A stretch of 20,811 nucleotides of DNA from Sandaracinobacteroides sp031425455 (GTDB lineage Bacteria; Pseudomonadota; Alphaproteobacteria; Sphingomonadales; Sphingomonadaceae). A model generated the notes under the pieces. It was not told where the DNA came from. It searched no databases and worked only from the letters and a program-made list of their open reading frames with translations. A program made the translations under genes and the position numbers. The stretch is taken from assembly GCA_031425455.1 (NCBI GenBank), contig JANPJJ010000058.1, positions 1 to 20,811 on the forward strand, given 5' to 3'. This document shows positions 14,883 through 20,811 of the stretch, in pieces. How positions within the stretch are numbered: the stretch's first letter is position 1; the number at the start of each line of letters is the position of its first letter.

Positions 14883-16238
14883 TCAGGGCAGCCTGATGTC
14901 CAGCTCGCGGATCATGTCGTAGAGCGTCGGCCGGCTGATCGCCAGCAGCTTGGCCGCCTGGCTGATGCTGCCGGCCGCCGCGGTCAGCGCCGCCGAGATC
15001 ACCCGCCGGTCCGATGCCATCCGCGCCTCGCGAAGAGTCTGCAACTGCACGTCGGGGCTGTCGGCGAGATCGAGGTCGGCGGCCGTGATCGCGCTGTTGT
15101 CGGCCATGATGACGGCGCGCTTCACCCGGTTCTCCAGCTCGCGGACATTGCCGGGCCAGCTGTGCAGGTTGATCGCCGCCAAGGCGCCCGGGCCGAACCG
15201 GGTCGGCGCGCCGGGGCGGTCGGCAGCGAACTTCTTCAGAAAATGATTGGCCAGCAGCACCGCATCGCCGTCGCGTTCGCGAAGCGGCGGAATGCTGATC
15301 GTCACCTCGGCGATGCGATAGAACAGATCGTCCCGAAAGCTGCCGTCGCCAATCATCTTCTTCAGGTTGCGGTGGGTGGCGCAGATGATCCGCGTGTCCA
15401 CCTCGATCGATTTCCGGCCGCCGACCCGCTCAATCACCCGCTCCTGGATGAAGCGAAGCAGCTTAACCTGGAGGTTCAGCGGAATGTCCCCCACTTCGTC
15501 CAGGAACAGGGTCCCGCCCTGCGCCAGCTCGATCTTGCCTTCCGTGGTCTTGACGGCGCCGGTGAACGCGCCGCGTTCATAGCCGAACAGCTCGGCCTCC
15601 AGCAGATTCTCGGGGATCGCACCGCAGTTGATCGCCACGAACGGCCCGTCCTTGCGGCGCGACGTGCTGTGCAGGCCGCGCGCCATCACTTCCTTGCCCG
15701 TGCCAGAGGCGCCCAGCAGCAGCACCGACACGTCGGTCGGCGCCACTCGCTCGATCATGGTGGAAACCTTCAGCATTTCGGGCGCTGCCGTCACCAGCGA
15801 GGCCAGCACCCCGCCGGATTGCGCGGCGGCCAGCCGCCGGTTCTCGGCCTCGAGCTGCGCCACATGAAAGGCGCGGCCGACGATGAAGCCCAGCTCGTCG
15901 ATGTCGACCGGCTTCTGATAGAAATCGAACGCCCCGAGCGCGATGGCCCGTCGCGCACTGTCGCGGGCGCCATGGCCCGACGCCACGATCACCTTGGTGT
16001 GCGGCGCCGTGGTCATGATCGCCTCCAGCGTCGCAAACCCCTCGCTGGTGCCGTCGGCGTCGGGCGGCAGGCCCAGATCCAGCGTGATGACGGCGGGCTG
16101 GTGCACCCGCATGGCGTCCAGCGCAGTCGCCCGGTCCCCGGCGATCACGACCTCATAATCCTCATAGGCCCAGCGCAGCTGCCGTTGCAGGCCGCTGTCG
16201 TCTTCCACCACCAGCAAGATGGGTTTCATCTCTGTCAT
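14883..16238 (-). CDS. prsR: PEP-CTERM-box response regulator, sigma-54 dependent
   Basis: This is a 451-residue NtrC-type activator. The receiver domain (about 5-122) has the acidic pair E12-D13, phospho-acceptor D54 in ITLDLGLP and K109 in QKP. The AAA+ domain (about 150-380) has Walker A GASGTGK (176-182), the sigma-54 contact loop GAFTGA (223-228), Walker B LFLDEV (244-249), and an arginine-finger region PPLRERDGD (317-325). A Fis-type HTH ends the protein (AAKLLAISRPTLYDMIREL). The overall form matches PrsR, the regulator paired with PrsK in bacteria with exosortase/PEP-CTERM systems, where it activates PEP-CTERM and exopolysaccharide genes with RpoN. Its ATGA overlap with the prsK stop shows translational coupling. 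A second in-frame ATG at 16229 (MKPILLVVEDD) is also possible. Confidence 0.92.
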   Translation of the reverse strand: MTEMKPILLVVEDDSGLQRQLRWAYEDYEVVIAGDRATALDAMRVHQPAVITLDLGLPPDADGTSEGFATLEAIMTTAPHTKVIVASGHGARDSARRAIALGAFDFYQKPVDIDELGFIVGRAFHVAQLEAENRRLAAAQSGGVLASLVTAAPEMLKVSTMIERVAPTDVSVLLLGASGTGKEVMARGLHSTSRRKDGPFVAINCGAIPENLLEAELFGYERGAFTGAVKTTEGKIELAQGGTLFLDEVGDIPLNLQVKLLRFIQERVIERVGGRKSIEVDTRIICATHRNLKKMIGDGSFRDDLFYRIAEVTISIPPLRERDGDAVLLANHFLKKFAADRPGAPTRFGPGALAAINLHSWPGNVRELENRVKRAVIMADNSAITAADLDLADSPDVQLQTLREARMASDRRVISAALTAAAGSISQAAKLLAISRPTLYDMIRELDIRLP

Positions 16239-18472
16239 GCGTTCCCGACCTTCATGCCGCCTGCCCCATCCCCCGCACTGCCGTCGCCCGCACTGCCGTC
16301 GGCCCTATTGCCGTCGGCCCGGTCGCCGATTCCGGCGCCCCCGTCGCCCCTGGTTGGTTTCAGCGGCAATGCCACGGTGAAGCGGCTGCCTTCCCCGGGC
16401 CGGCTTTCCACGTCCAGCCGCCCGCCATGGGCGCGCACGATCTCGCGCGCTTCGAACGCCCCGATGCCGAAGCCGCCGTCCTTGGTGGAGCGGAACGGCT
16501 TGAACAGCTCGTCGCGCATGAACCCGGCCGACATGCCGTGGCCGCTGTCGGCGATGCTCAGCCGGGCTTCGCCGCCCCGCCTGGACAGCGCCAGCCGGAT
16601 CGGCGCGTCGGGGGCGCTGGCGTCGATCGCATTCTGCAGAAGGTGGGTCACCATCGCTTCCAGCCGCTCGGGATCGCCGGGCACCGGCAGCGGGCCTTCC
16701 GCGCCGTCCAGCTCGATCGCCGGATGCTGCCGCCGCAGGGCGACCGTCACGATGCTCACCACCCGCGCCAGGTCGGCGCCGGTCTCGGGCACTTCGGCTA
16801 CCGGCGCCGGTCCCGCCCCTGTCTGGCGACCCATCAGCTTCAGAAGGTCGGTCATCTTGGTCACGCTGCTGTTCAGGGTCGCCACCATGTCGGCGCGAAA
16901 CTCCGGCTTGTCGGCGTGGCGCTCGGCATTGCGCGCCACCAGCGCCAGCTGGCTCACCACATTCTTCACATCGTGCATCACGAAGGCGAAGCGGCGGTTA
17001 TACTCGTCGAAGCTCTTGGCCTCGTCCAGCTGCGCCTGGGTTTCGGCCTCGGCAAGATAGCTGGCGCCCTGCCGGCCCAGCGTCCGCAGCAGGTCGAAAT
17101 CCTCCCAGTTGAGGTCGCGCGCCGCCAGGCTGCGCTGCAGCAGCAGCACCCCGGTCAGCTGCTCGCGGTGGACCAGCGGCACGGCGAGCCAGATGGACCG
17201 GTCCGCCACCGCCCATTCGGGCAGCGTCAGGCTGCCGTGGCTGCCCGCCGTCGCCAGCCCCGCTGCCTCCTGCCGCAGCCGGTCGAAGTCCACGATCCTG
17301 CCGGCCTCGGCGAAATACAGGGTCAGCGCCGCCCCCTCGGCGATGCGCGGCGCCGCCAGGTCGGGCCAGCGCCAGCGCGCGGTGCATTGATATCCGCCCG
17401 CGTCCGACGGTTCCATCAGTGCGCCGCCCGGGCAGTCCAGCACGGTCGCCACCGCCTCCACCAGCCGCTCGCGAAACGGGATGCGGCCCACGCCCGCCGT
17501 CTCGCTGGCATCGATCATTTCGATGAAGCGCAGCCACTCCACCCGATAATCATAGCGGTAGCGATAGAAGTTGCGCGCGATCCTCACCTTCAGCTCGGCG
17601 CGGAACCGGGGGCTCAGCACGACCAGTGCGCCGGCGATCAGCGTCATCGCCAGGAACGTCACCTGAAGCAACTGCCCCCAATTGCCCCCGGTGAGCCTGA
17701 GGCCATAGGCCAGCAGCGACATCGCGATCAGATAAAGCCCGATCATCGAGAAGCTGACGGTGTGGAACGCCGCCTGCCGGGACAGCGCGAACCGCCCGCC
17801 ACCCTCGTCGCGCAGGCCAAGATAGATCAGCGGCACCGCCAGCGCGTTCACCGCTCCGCGAATGCCCAGCAGCGACGGGCTGGGTTCCCCCACCAGGAAG
17901 TGCAGCGTGTAGAGGTTGAGATCATAGGCAAAGATCACGCTGAGCCCGACTGCGAACAGCCGGAACGGCAGCCCGCCCGCCTGCCCCGAGTTCACGAACA
18001 GATTGTGCAGCAGCACCAGGCCCGAGATCGCCAGCACCAGCCGGCTGGCGACGAACAGCATGGCAACCGGCGACTGCGCGCTGAGCGGCAGCATACTGGA
18101 CCCGAACTGAAAACTGATATCGAGCGCGATCTGCAGCGCCACGATGAAGCCAAGCCCCACCGCAACCGCGAACGACGAGCTCGGCTTGTCGGTGAGGCCG
18201 AGCGAGCGGCGCTGCAACAGCAGCAGGACCGCGATCCAGGCGGCCGTGCGCAGCGTCTCGAACTTGGAAAGCCAGCCGACCGCATCGATGCCGTAGCGCG
18301 CCGCGATCACATGGCTGCCGGCCCAGAAGGCGGTGATGAACGCCGCCAGCGCTACCGCCAGCCGGAACCCGGTGGCGCTGCGCTTCAGCGTCAGCGCCAG
18401 GCCCAGCATCGTGAAGCCGACGGCCGCGACCAGGTGGCTGATCAGCCCGATTGTGCCCAGCACGTCCGGCAT
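16235..18472 (-). CDS. prsK: PEP-CTERM system sensor histidine kinase
   Basis: The protein has 745 residues from ATG 18472 (MPDVLGTIGL). An upstream in-frame GTG at 18523 would only add an Arg/Gly stretch before the first membrane helix. The N-terminal 290 residues hold about eight or nine hydrophobic helices, forming a membrane sensor module. A GAF-like domain follows (about 320-480). The kinase core has the phospho-acceptor H500 in FVMHDVKNVVSQL, N614 in LLQNAIDAS, and nucleotide-binding glycine motifs DSGHGMS (642-648) and GFGIGAF (667-673). The H-D-V-K-N version of the H box and the long multi-helix membrane part are characteristic of PrsK. After the catalytic domain ends (ALPLKP, about 701-706) there is a 39-residue Gly/Asp/Ala tail encoded by short tandem repeats. 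It should sense an unknown envelope signal and phosphorylate PrsR, encoded directly after with a 4-base overlap. Confidence 0.92.
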   Translation of the reverse strand: MPDVLGTIGLISHLVAAVGFTMLGLALTLKRSATGFRLAVALAAFITAFWAGSHVIAARYGIDAVGWLSKFETLRTAAWIAVLLLLQRRSLGLTDKPSSSFAVAVGLGFIVALQIALDISFQFGSSMLPLSAQSPVAMLFVASRLVLAISGLVLLHNLFVNSGQAGGLPFRLFAVGLSVIFAYDLNLYTLHFLVGEPSPSLLGIRGAVNALAVPLIYLGLRDEGGGRFALSRQAAFHTVSFSMIGLYLIAMSLLAYGLRLTGGNWGQLLQVTFLAMTLIAGALVVLSPRFRAELKVRIARNFYRYRYDYRVEWLRFIEMIDASETAGVGRIPFRERLVEAVATVLDCPGGALMEPSDAGGYQCTARWRWPDLAAPRIAEGAALTLYFAEAGRIVDFDRLRQEAAGLATAGSHGSLTLPEWAVADRSIWLAVPLVHREQLTGVLLLQRSLAARDLNWEDFDLLRTLGRQGASYLAEAETQAQLDEAKSFDEYNRRFAFVMHDVKNVVSQLALVARNAERHADKPEFRADMVATLNSSVTKMTDLLKLMGRQTGAGPAPVAEVPETGADLARVVSIVTVALRRQHPAIELDGAEGPLPVPGDPERLEAMVTHLLQNAIDASAPDAPIRLALSRRGGEARLSIADSGHGMSAGFMRDELFKPFRSTKDGGFGIGAFEAREIVRAHGGRLDVESRPGEGSRFTVALPLKPTRGDGGAGIGDRADGNRADGSAGDGSAGDGAGGMKVGNA
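16272..16316. repeat. 15-bp tandem repeat in the prsK 3' end
   Basis: The unit cccgcactgccgtcg occurs at 16272-16286 and again, identical, at 16287-16301. A degenerate third copy lies at 16302-16316, and traces continue to about 16330. In the prsK frame it encodes copies of a five-residue Asp-Gly-Ser-Ala-Gly unit, so copy changes keep the frame. Confidence 0.75.
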
Positions 18473-18527
18473 GTCGTTGCCTGTCACCCTTCCCTGCCGC
18501 CTGGCCCCACGCCTGCCACGCACAGGC

Positions 18528-18572
18528 GTAAAACTTCTTTACACGTTATCGCGGAACCCTGCGACCGGTAAA
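18528..18572 (-). promoter_or_regulatory. Candidate prsK promoter with adjacent dyad
   Basis: On the minus strand TTTACC (18567-18572) and GATAAC (18545-18550) are separated by 16 bases, a plausible but weak -35/-10 pair about 70 bases before the prsK ATG. Just downstream, GTAAA (18528-18532) and TTTAC (18538-18542) form a small dyad that could be an operator. Each hexamer matches the consensus at four positions only. Confidence 0.3.
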
Positions 18573-18608
18573 GCCGATGATGCGCCCGGCTTCTGGCAGC
18601 GACCCCCA

Positions 18609-18636
18609 GTGAACGGGCTTTCGGTGAATGGGCTTT
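18609..18636. repeat. Two-copy direct repeat in the prsK/small-ORF gap
   Basis: GTGAACGGGCTTT (18609-18621) and GTGAATGGGCTTT (18624-18636) match at 12 of 13 bases with a 15-base period. They lie outside any called gene, between the divergent prsK and the 18689 ORF, and could be a paired protein-binding site. Confidence 0.5.
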
Positions 18637-18646
18637 GCGTCCGGTG

Positions 18647-18668
18647 CGGCGCGCGGTATCGCGCGCCG
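18647..18668. repeat. Strong GC hairpin before the small ORF
   Basis: CGGCGCGCG-gtat-CGCGCGCCG is a perfect 9-bp stem with a 4-base loop. It ends 20 bases before ATG 18689, so in the plus-strand transcript it would lie in the leader of the small ORF. It has no T run. Confidence 0.6.
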
Positions 18669-18688
18669 GTGCAGCGAAAGCAAGACGG

Positions 18689-18814
18689 ATGGACGACAAG
18701 ACCGAGCGCGAAGCCCGTCTGAAGGCAGCGCTCCGCGACAACCTGCGCAAGCGCAAGGATCGCGACCGGGCGCAGGACGGGGCACCGCCGGCGGACGAGG
18801 GTGAGAAACGCTGA
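18689..18814 (+). CDS. Small basic/acidic helical protein, 41 residues
   Basis: ATG 18689 to TGA 18814 encodes 41 residues beginning MDDKTEREARLKAALRDNLR, followed by KRKDRDRAQ and an acidic end. It is rich in Glu, Arg, Lys and Ala and is predicted to be one long amphipathic helix with a disordered tail; no signal peptide or cysteine is present. Its codons end mostly in G or C, as in neighbouring genes, and it fills a gap otherwise free of genes. Short proteins of this EREARLKAALRxNLRxRK type occur in sphingomonad genomes as hypothetical proteins; this is recollection of the pattern, not a search result. The Shine-Dalgarno is weak (AAGACGG next to the ATG). It is divergent from prsK and convergent with the alkaline phosphatase. 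Function is unknown. Confidence 0.68.
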   Translation: MDDKTEREARLKAALRDNLRKRKDRDRAQDGAPPADEGEKR

Positions 18815-18895
18815 CCGCCCAAGCCGGCTGGAAGCAGCTCACTTCAAGATTCGGTCATCTCCTTCATCGGCCAGCCCCGGCTCCTTCCAGCCCGT

Positions 18896-18910
18896 CCTGC
18901 CGAAGGCAGG
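18896..18910 (-). terminator. Short hairpin directly after the alkaline phosphatase stop
   Basis: On the minus strand CCTGCC-ttc-GGCAGG follows the TAG stop with no gap. The stem is 6 bp with a 3-base loop and no T run, so it is a weak terminator candidate between convergent genes. The remaining bases 18815-18895 show nothing else. Confidence 0.35.
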
Positions 18911-20410
18911 CTATTTCCAGCCCAGCGCCCGCACCATGATGTGAAAAATGCTGTTCTGCTCCAGCGTGCCCGAAACCAGGGCGCTGCCGGGCCCCGCCGC
19001 AAACAGCGCCACGTCCTCGCCGCCATGCGTTTCCGATGCCAGGAGGAACGCCTTGGGCCGAAGTGCGTCGGGGTCGTCCGCCGGCTTCGCCATCGACAGC
19101 GTCTTCGCCCCCAGCCGCACCTCCAGCGGCCCGTTGGCATAGCCCAGCGTCGGGATCGGGCGCCCGGTCTGGTCCAGCACATTGCCGTTCGCATCCAGCG
19201 CAGTCCGGCCCTCGCCGCCGGGAATCGGCTTCAGATAGCCCAGGATGTCGTTGCCCCGCGGCGGGTAGCCGGCCATGGTGAACACATGGCTGTGGTCGGC
19301 CGTCACCAGCACCAGCGTGTCCTCCAGGTCCACCAGCTTCAACACCGCCTCCACGGCACCCGCGAACTCGACCGTTTCGTCCAGCGCGCGCGCCGGGTTG
19401 GTGAGGTGATGGGCATGGTCGATCCGCCCGCCCTCCACCATCAGCACATAGCCGACTCCTTTCGCCTGCAACTTGCGCACAGCGAAGCTGGCCAGCTCCT
19501 CCAGCGAGGGCTCCCGGGTGCGGTCGGCATCCAGGTTGAATTCCAGATGGTTGGCATTGAACAGGCCCAGCACCGGGCCGGGCGATGCCGGGTCCAGCGC
19601 GCGGAACGGCGCGGCCGTCTCCACGAAACGGCCGCCCTTGTTGGCGCGCTGCCATTCCGCCACCAGGTCGCGCCCGTCGTCGCGGCTGCCGCCCATGCCG
19701 ATGCTGCGGAACTTGCCCAGCCCGCCGCCCAGCACCACGTCCATGCCGCCCGAAAAGCGCACCAGCTGCGAGGCGATGTCCACGCACCCGCTGGCACGCG
19801 CCGCCGCCGGATAGTCGGCATCATAGGCCTCCCAGTCCCGGTCCGGGTCGTGCGCAAACATCGCCGCCGGGGTCGCATGGGTGATTCGCGTCGTCGTCAC
19901 CACACCCACGCCCAGCCCGCGCGCCCGGGCCAGCTCGCCCAGCGTCTTCGGCAGCTTCTCCGGCGTCCGGCACGCCCTCTCGTCCTGCCCGGGCAGCATT
20001 CCCAGCACGCCAATCCGGGTCTTGGTGCCGGTGGTCATCGCGCTCGCCGTGCCGGCACTGTCGGGCACCTGCGCGTTGCTGTTATAGGTGCGCACCAAAG
20101 CGGCGTGCGGCAGCCTCTCGAAGCTTAGCAGATTTTCCTCGCCGCCTTCGAACCCCGGGTAGGTGCCGCCGGCCGCTCTGGCGCGCCGCTGCGCCTCGAA
20201 GATTCGCGCCGCCGTGATCGTCGTGATCCCCATGCCGTCGCCGATGAACAGGACCACATTCTTCGCGCGTCGCTCGGCGCCCGGGGTCCCGGCGCGCGCT
20301 GCAATCTCGGCCTCGGCCCTTTTCCAGCTCGGCTCCGCCGCCGCACTGGTGTCCAGGCCCTGTGCGAAAGCGGGCGATGAGAGCAGCGCCCAGAGGAGAA
20401 TTACCTTCAT
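18911..20410 (-). CDS. Alkaline phosphatase, PhoA family, exported
   Basis: This 499-residue phosphomonoesterase has a signal peptide (MKVILLWALLSSPAFAQ), so it should act in the periplasm. All main metal and catalytic residues of the family are visible: D58 in FIGDGMG, nucleophile S118 in VPDSAGTASAMTTG, E324, D329 and H333 in EGGRIDHAHH, D370-H371 in VTADHSH, and H460 in ETHGGEDV. Their order and spacing closely follow E. coli PhoA (D51, S102, E322, D327, H331, D369-H370, H412). It releases phosphate from many phosphate monoesters. The start ATG overlaps the stop of the preceding oxygenase gene (ATGA), so the two are probably co-translated. No pho box could be recognised because the operon promoter lies beyond the window. 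Confidence 0.94.
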   Translation of the reverse strand: MKVILLWALLSSPAFAQGLDTSAAAEPSWKRAEAEIAARAGTPGAERRAKNVVLFIGDGMGITTITAARIFEAQRRARAAGGTYPGFEGGEENLLSFERLPHAALVRTYNSNAQVPDSAGTASAMTTGTKTRIGVLGMLPGQDERACRTPEKLPKTLGELARARGLGVGVVTTTRITHATPAAMFAHDPDRDWEAYDADYPAAARASGCVDIASQLVRFSGGMDVVLGGGLGKFRSIGMGGSRDDGRDLVAEWQRANKGGRFVETAAPFRALDPASPGPVLGLFNANHLEFNLDADRTREPSLEELASFAVRKLQAKGVGYVLMVEGGRIDHAHHLTNPARALDETVEFAGAVEAVLKLVDLEDTLVLVTADHSHVFTMAGYPPRGNDILGYLKPIPGGEGRTALDANGNVLDQTGRPIPTLGYANGPLEVRLGAKTLSMAKPADDPDALRPKAFLLASETHGGEDVALFAAGPGSALVSGTLEQNSIFHIMVRALGWK

Positions 20411-20811
20411 GCCAGCTTTATCTCCTCCAGACGTTGCCGCAAAAAGTCATCCGCCAGGATCGGTGGCATGGCGCCGTCCCCGCCGAACGGCTCGATCAAC
20501 CAGTCCGGCCGGTAATGCAAAAAGAAGGGCATCGAGTAGCGCGCGACGTGCCGCCGTTCCGGTGCCGGGTTGACCACGCGGTGCGTAGTTGACGGCAGCT
20601 GCCCACCGGTCTGCCGCGCCAGCATGTCGCCCACATTCACCACCAGGCTGCCGGGCGGCGCCGGCACGCTCAGCCATTCTCCGTCGCGTGAGAGCAATTC
20701 CAGCCCGGCCTCCTCGGCGCCGAGCAGGAGCGTAATGACGTTGATATCCTCGTGCGCGCCGGCGCGCACGGCAGGTGCCTCGGGTGGCACGGGCGGCTAG
20801 TGCAGTATGCG
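20407..20811 (-). CDS. 2-oxoglutarate/Fe(II)-type oxygenase (isopenicillin N synthase family), 3' part, with in-frame TAG
   Basis: The frame from the window edge encodes the C-terminal half of a non-heme iron oxygenase. The iron ligands are H and D in GAHEDIN (HED, codons 20754-20746) and the distal H in TTHRVVNP; the RYS motif 14 residues later (R-x-S) is the 2-oxoglutarate-binding pair of the family. The frame reads R-I-L-H-TAG-P-P just inside the edge, where relatives have an LHYPP-like segment, so a Tyr codon seems to have become TAG (20797-20799). Translation of an intact fragment could restart only at GTG 20790, which lacks the N-terminal half. The stop overlaps the alkaline phosphatase start by four bases. 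This is either a pseudogene or a sequence error at the end of the available sequence. Substrate unknown. Confidence 0.8.

Noticed and set aside
15162..18571. Long plus-strand frames opposite prsR and prsK
   Set aside because: Both lie antisense to well-supported regulators and lack any domain.
1..20811. Defence island, prophage or CRISPR locus
   Set aside because: Only one restriction-modification gene and one TIR protein are present, about 6 kb apart and separated by metabolic genes. No integrase, transposase, phage structural gene or regularly spaced repeat array is visible.

Overview
The window looks like the chromosome of an alphaproteobacterium of the Sphingomonadales. The evidence is the high GC content with strong GC3 bias, a C-terminal sorting tail of the form PEPxxWAM..GFG..RR typical of sphingomonad PEP-CTERM proteins, a PrsK/PrsR two-component pair, and a cysD-cysNC sulfate-activation operon. 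I found no tRNA, rRNA, CRISPR array, insertion sequence or phage structural gene. Genus-level placement is inference.

Layout. At the left edge (1-2548, minus) is the 5' 849 codons of a type IIG-like restriction-modification enzyme of the Eco57I group. A short gap leads to a small membrane protein with PLDc_N and SHOCT domains. Next is a 787-residue thiamine-diphosphate enzyme related to homodimeric pyruvate dehydrogenase E1 and transketolase (minus), divergent from an exported amidase (5634-7136, plus). The amidase converges, with four bases between stops, on a PEP-CTERM protein gene. A long minus-strand series follows: TetR regulator (13356-14009), cysD, cysNC, a TIR-transmembrane-TPR protein and the PEP-CTERM protein. 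Divergent from tetR is an unrecognised 214-residue protein (14140-14784). The PEP-CTERM regulators prsK and prsR (18472-14883, minus) overlap by ATGA. A 41-codon plus-strand ORF sits between prsK and a convergent alkaline phosphatase. The window ends in the 3' part of a non-heme iron oxygenase that overlaps the phosphatase start and carries an in-frame TAG near the edge.

How the parts connect. CysD and CysNC convert sulfate and ATP to APS and PAPS, for assimilation or sulfation. PrsK is a membrane sensor kinase and PrsR a sigma-54-dependent activator; in related bacteria this pair controls PEP-CTERM and exopolysaccharide genes. The PEP-CTERM gene here is a possible target, but I see no sigma-54 site in front of it. 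No exosortase or EPS gene lies in the window. The oxygenase and phosphatase probably form one transcript.

No gene-free gap exceeds about 220 bases. The gaps hold several hairpins and dyads, listed separately. I did not find a clearly new multi-gene system. The items I would follow first are the TIR-TM-TPR protein, the CysD with altered residues in an otherwise conserved motif, the structured prsK/small-ORF intergenic region, and the in-frame stop at the right edge.
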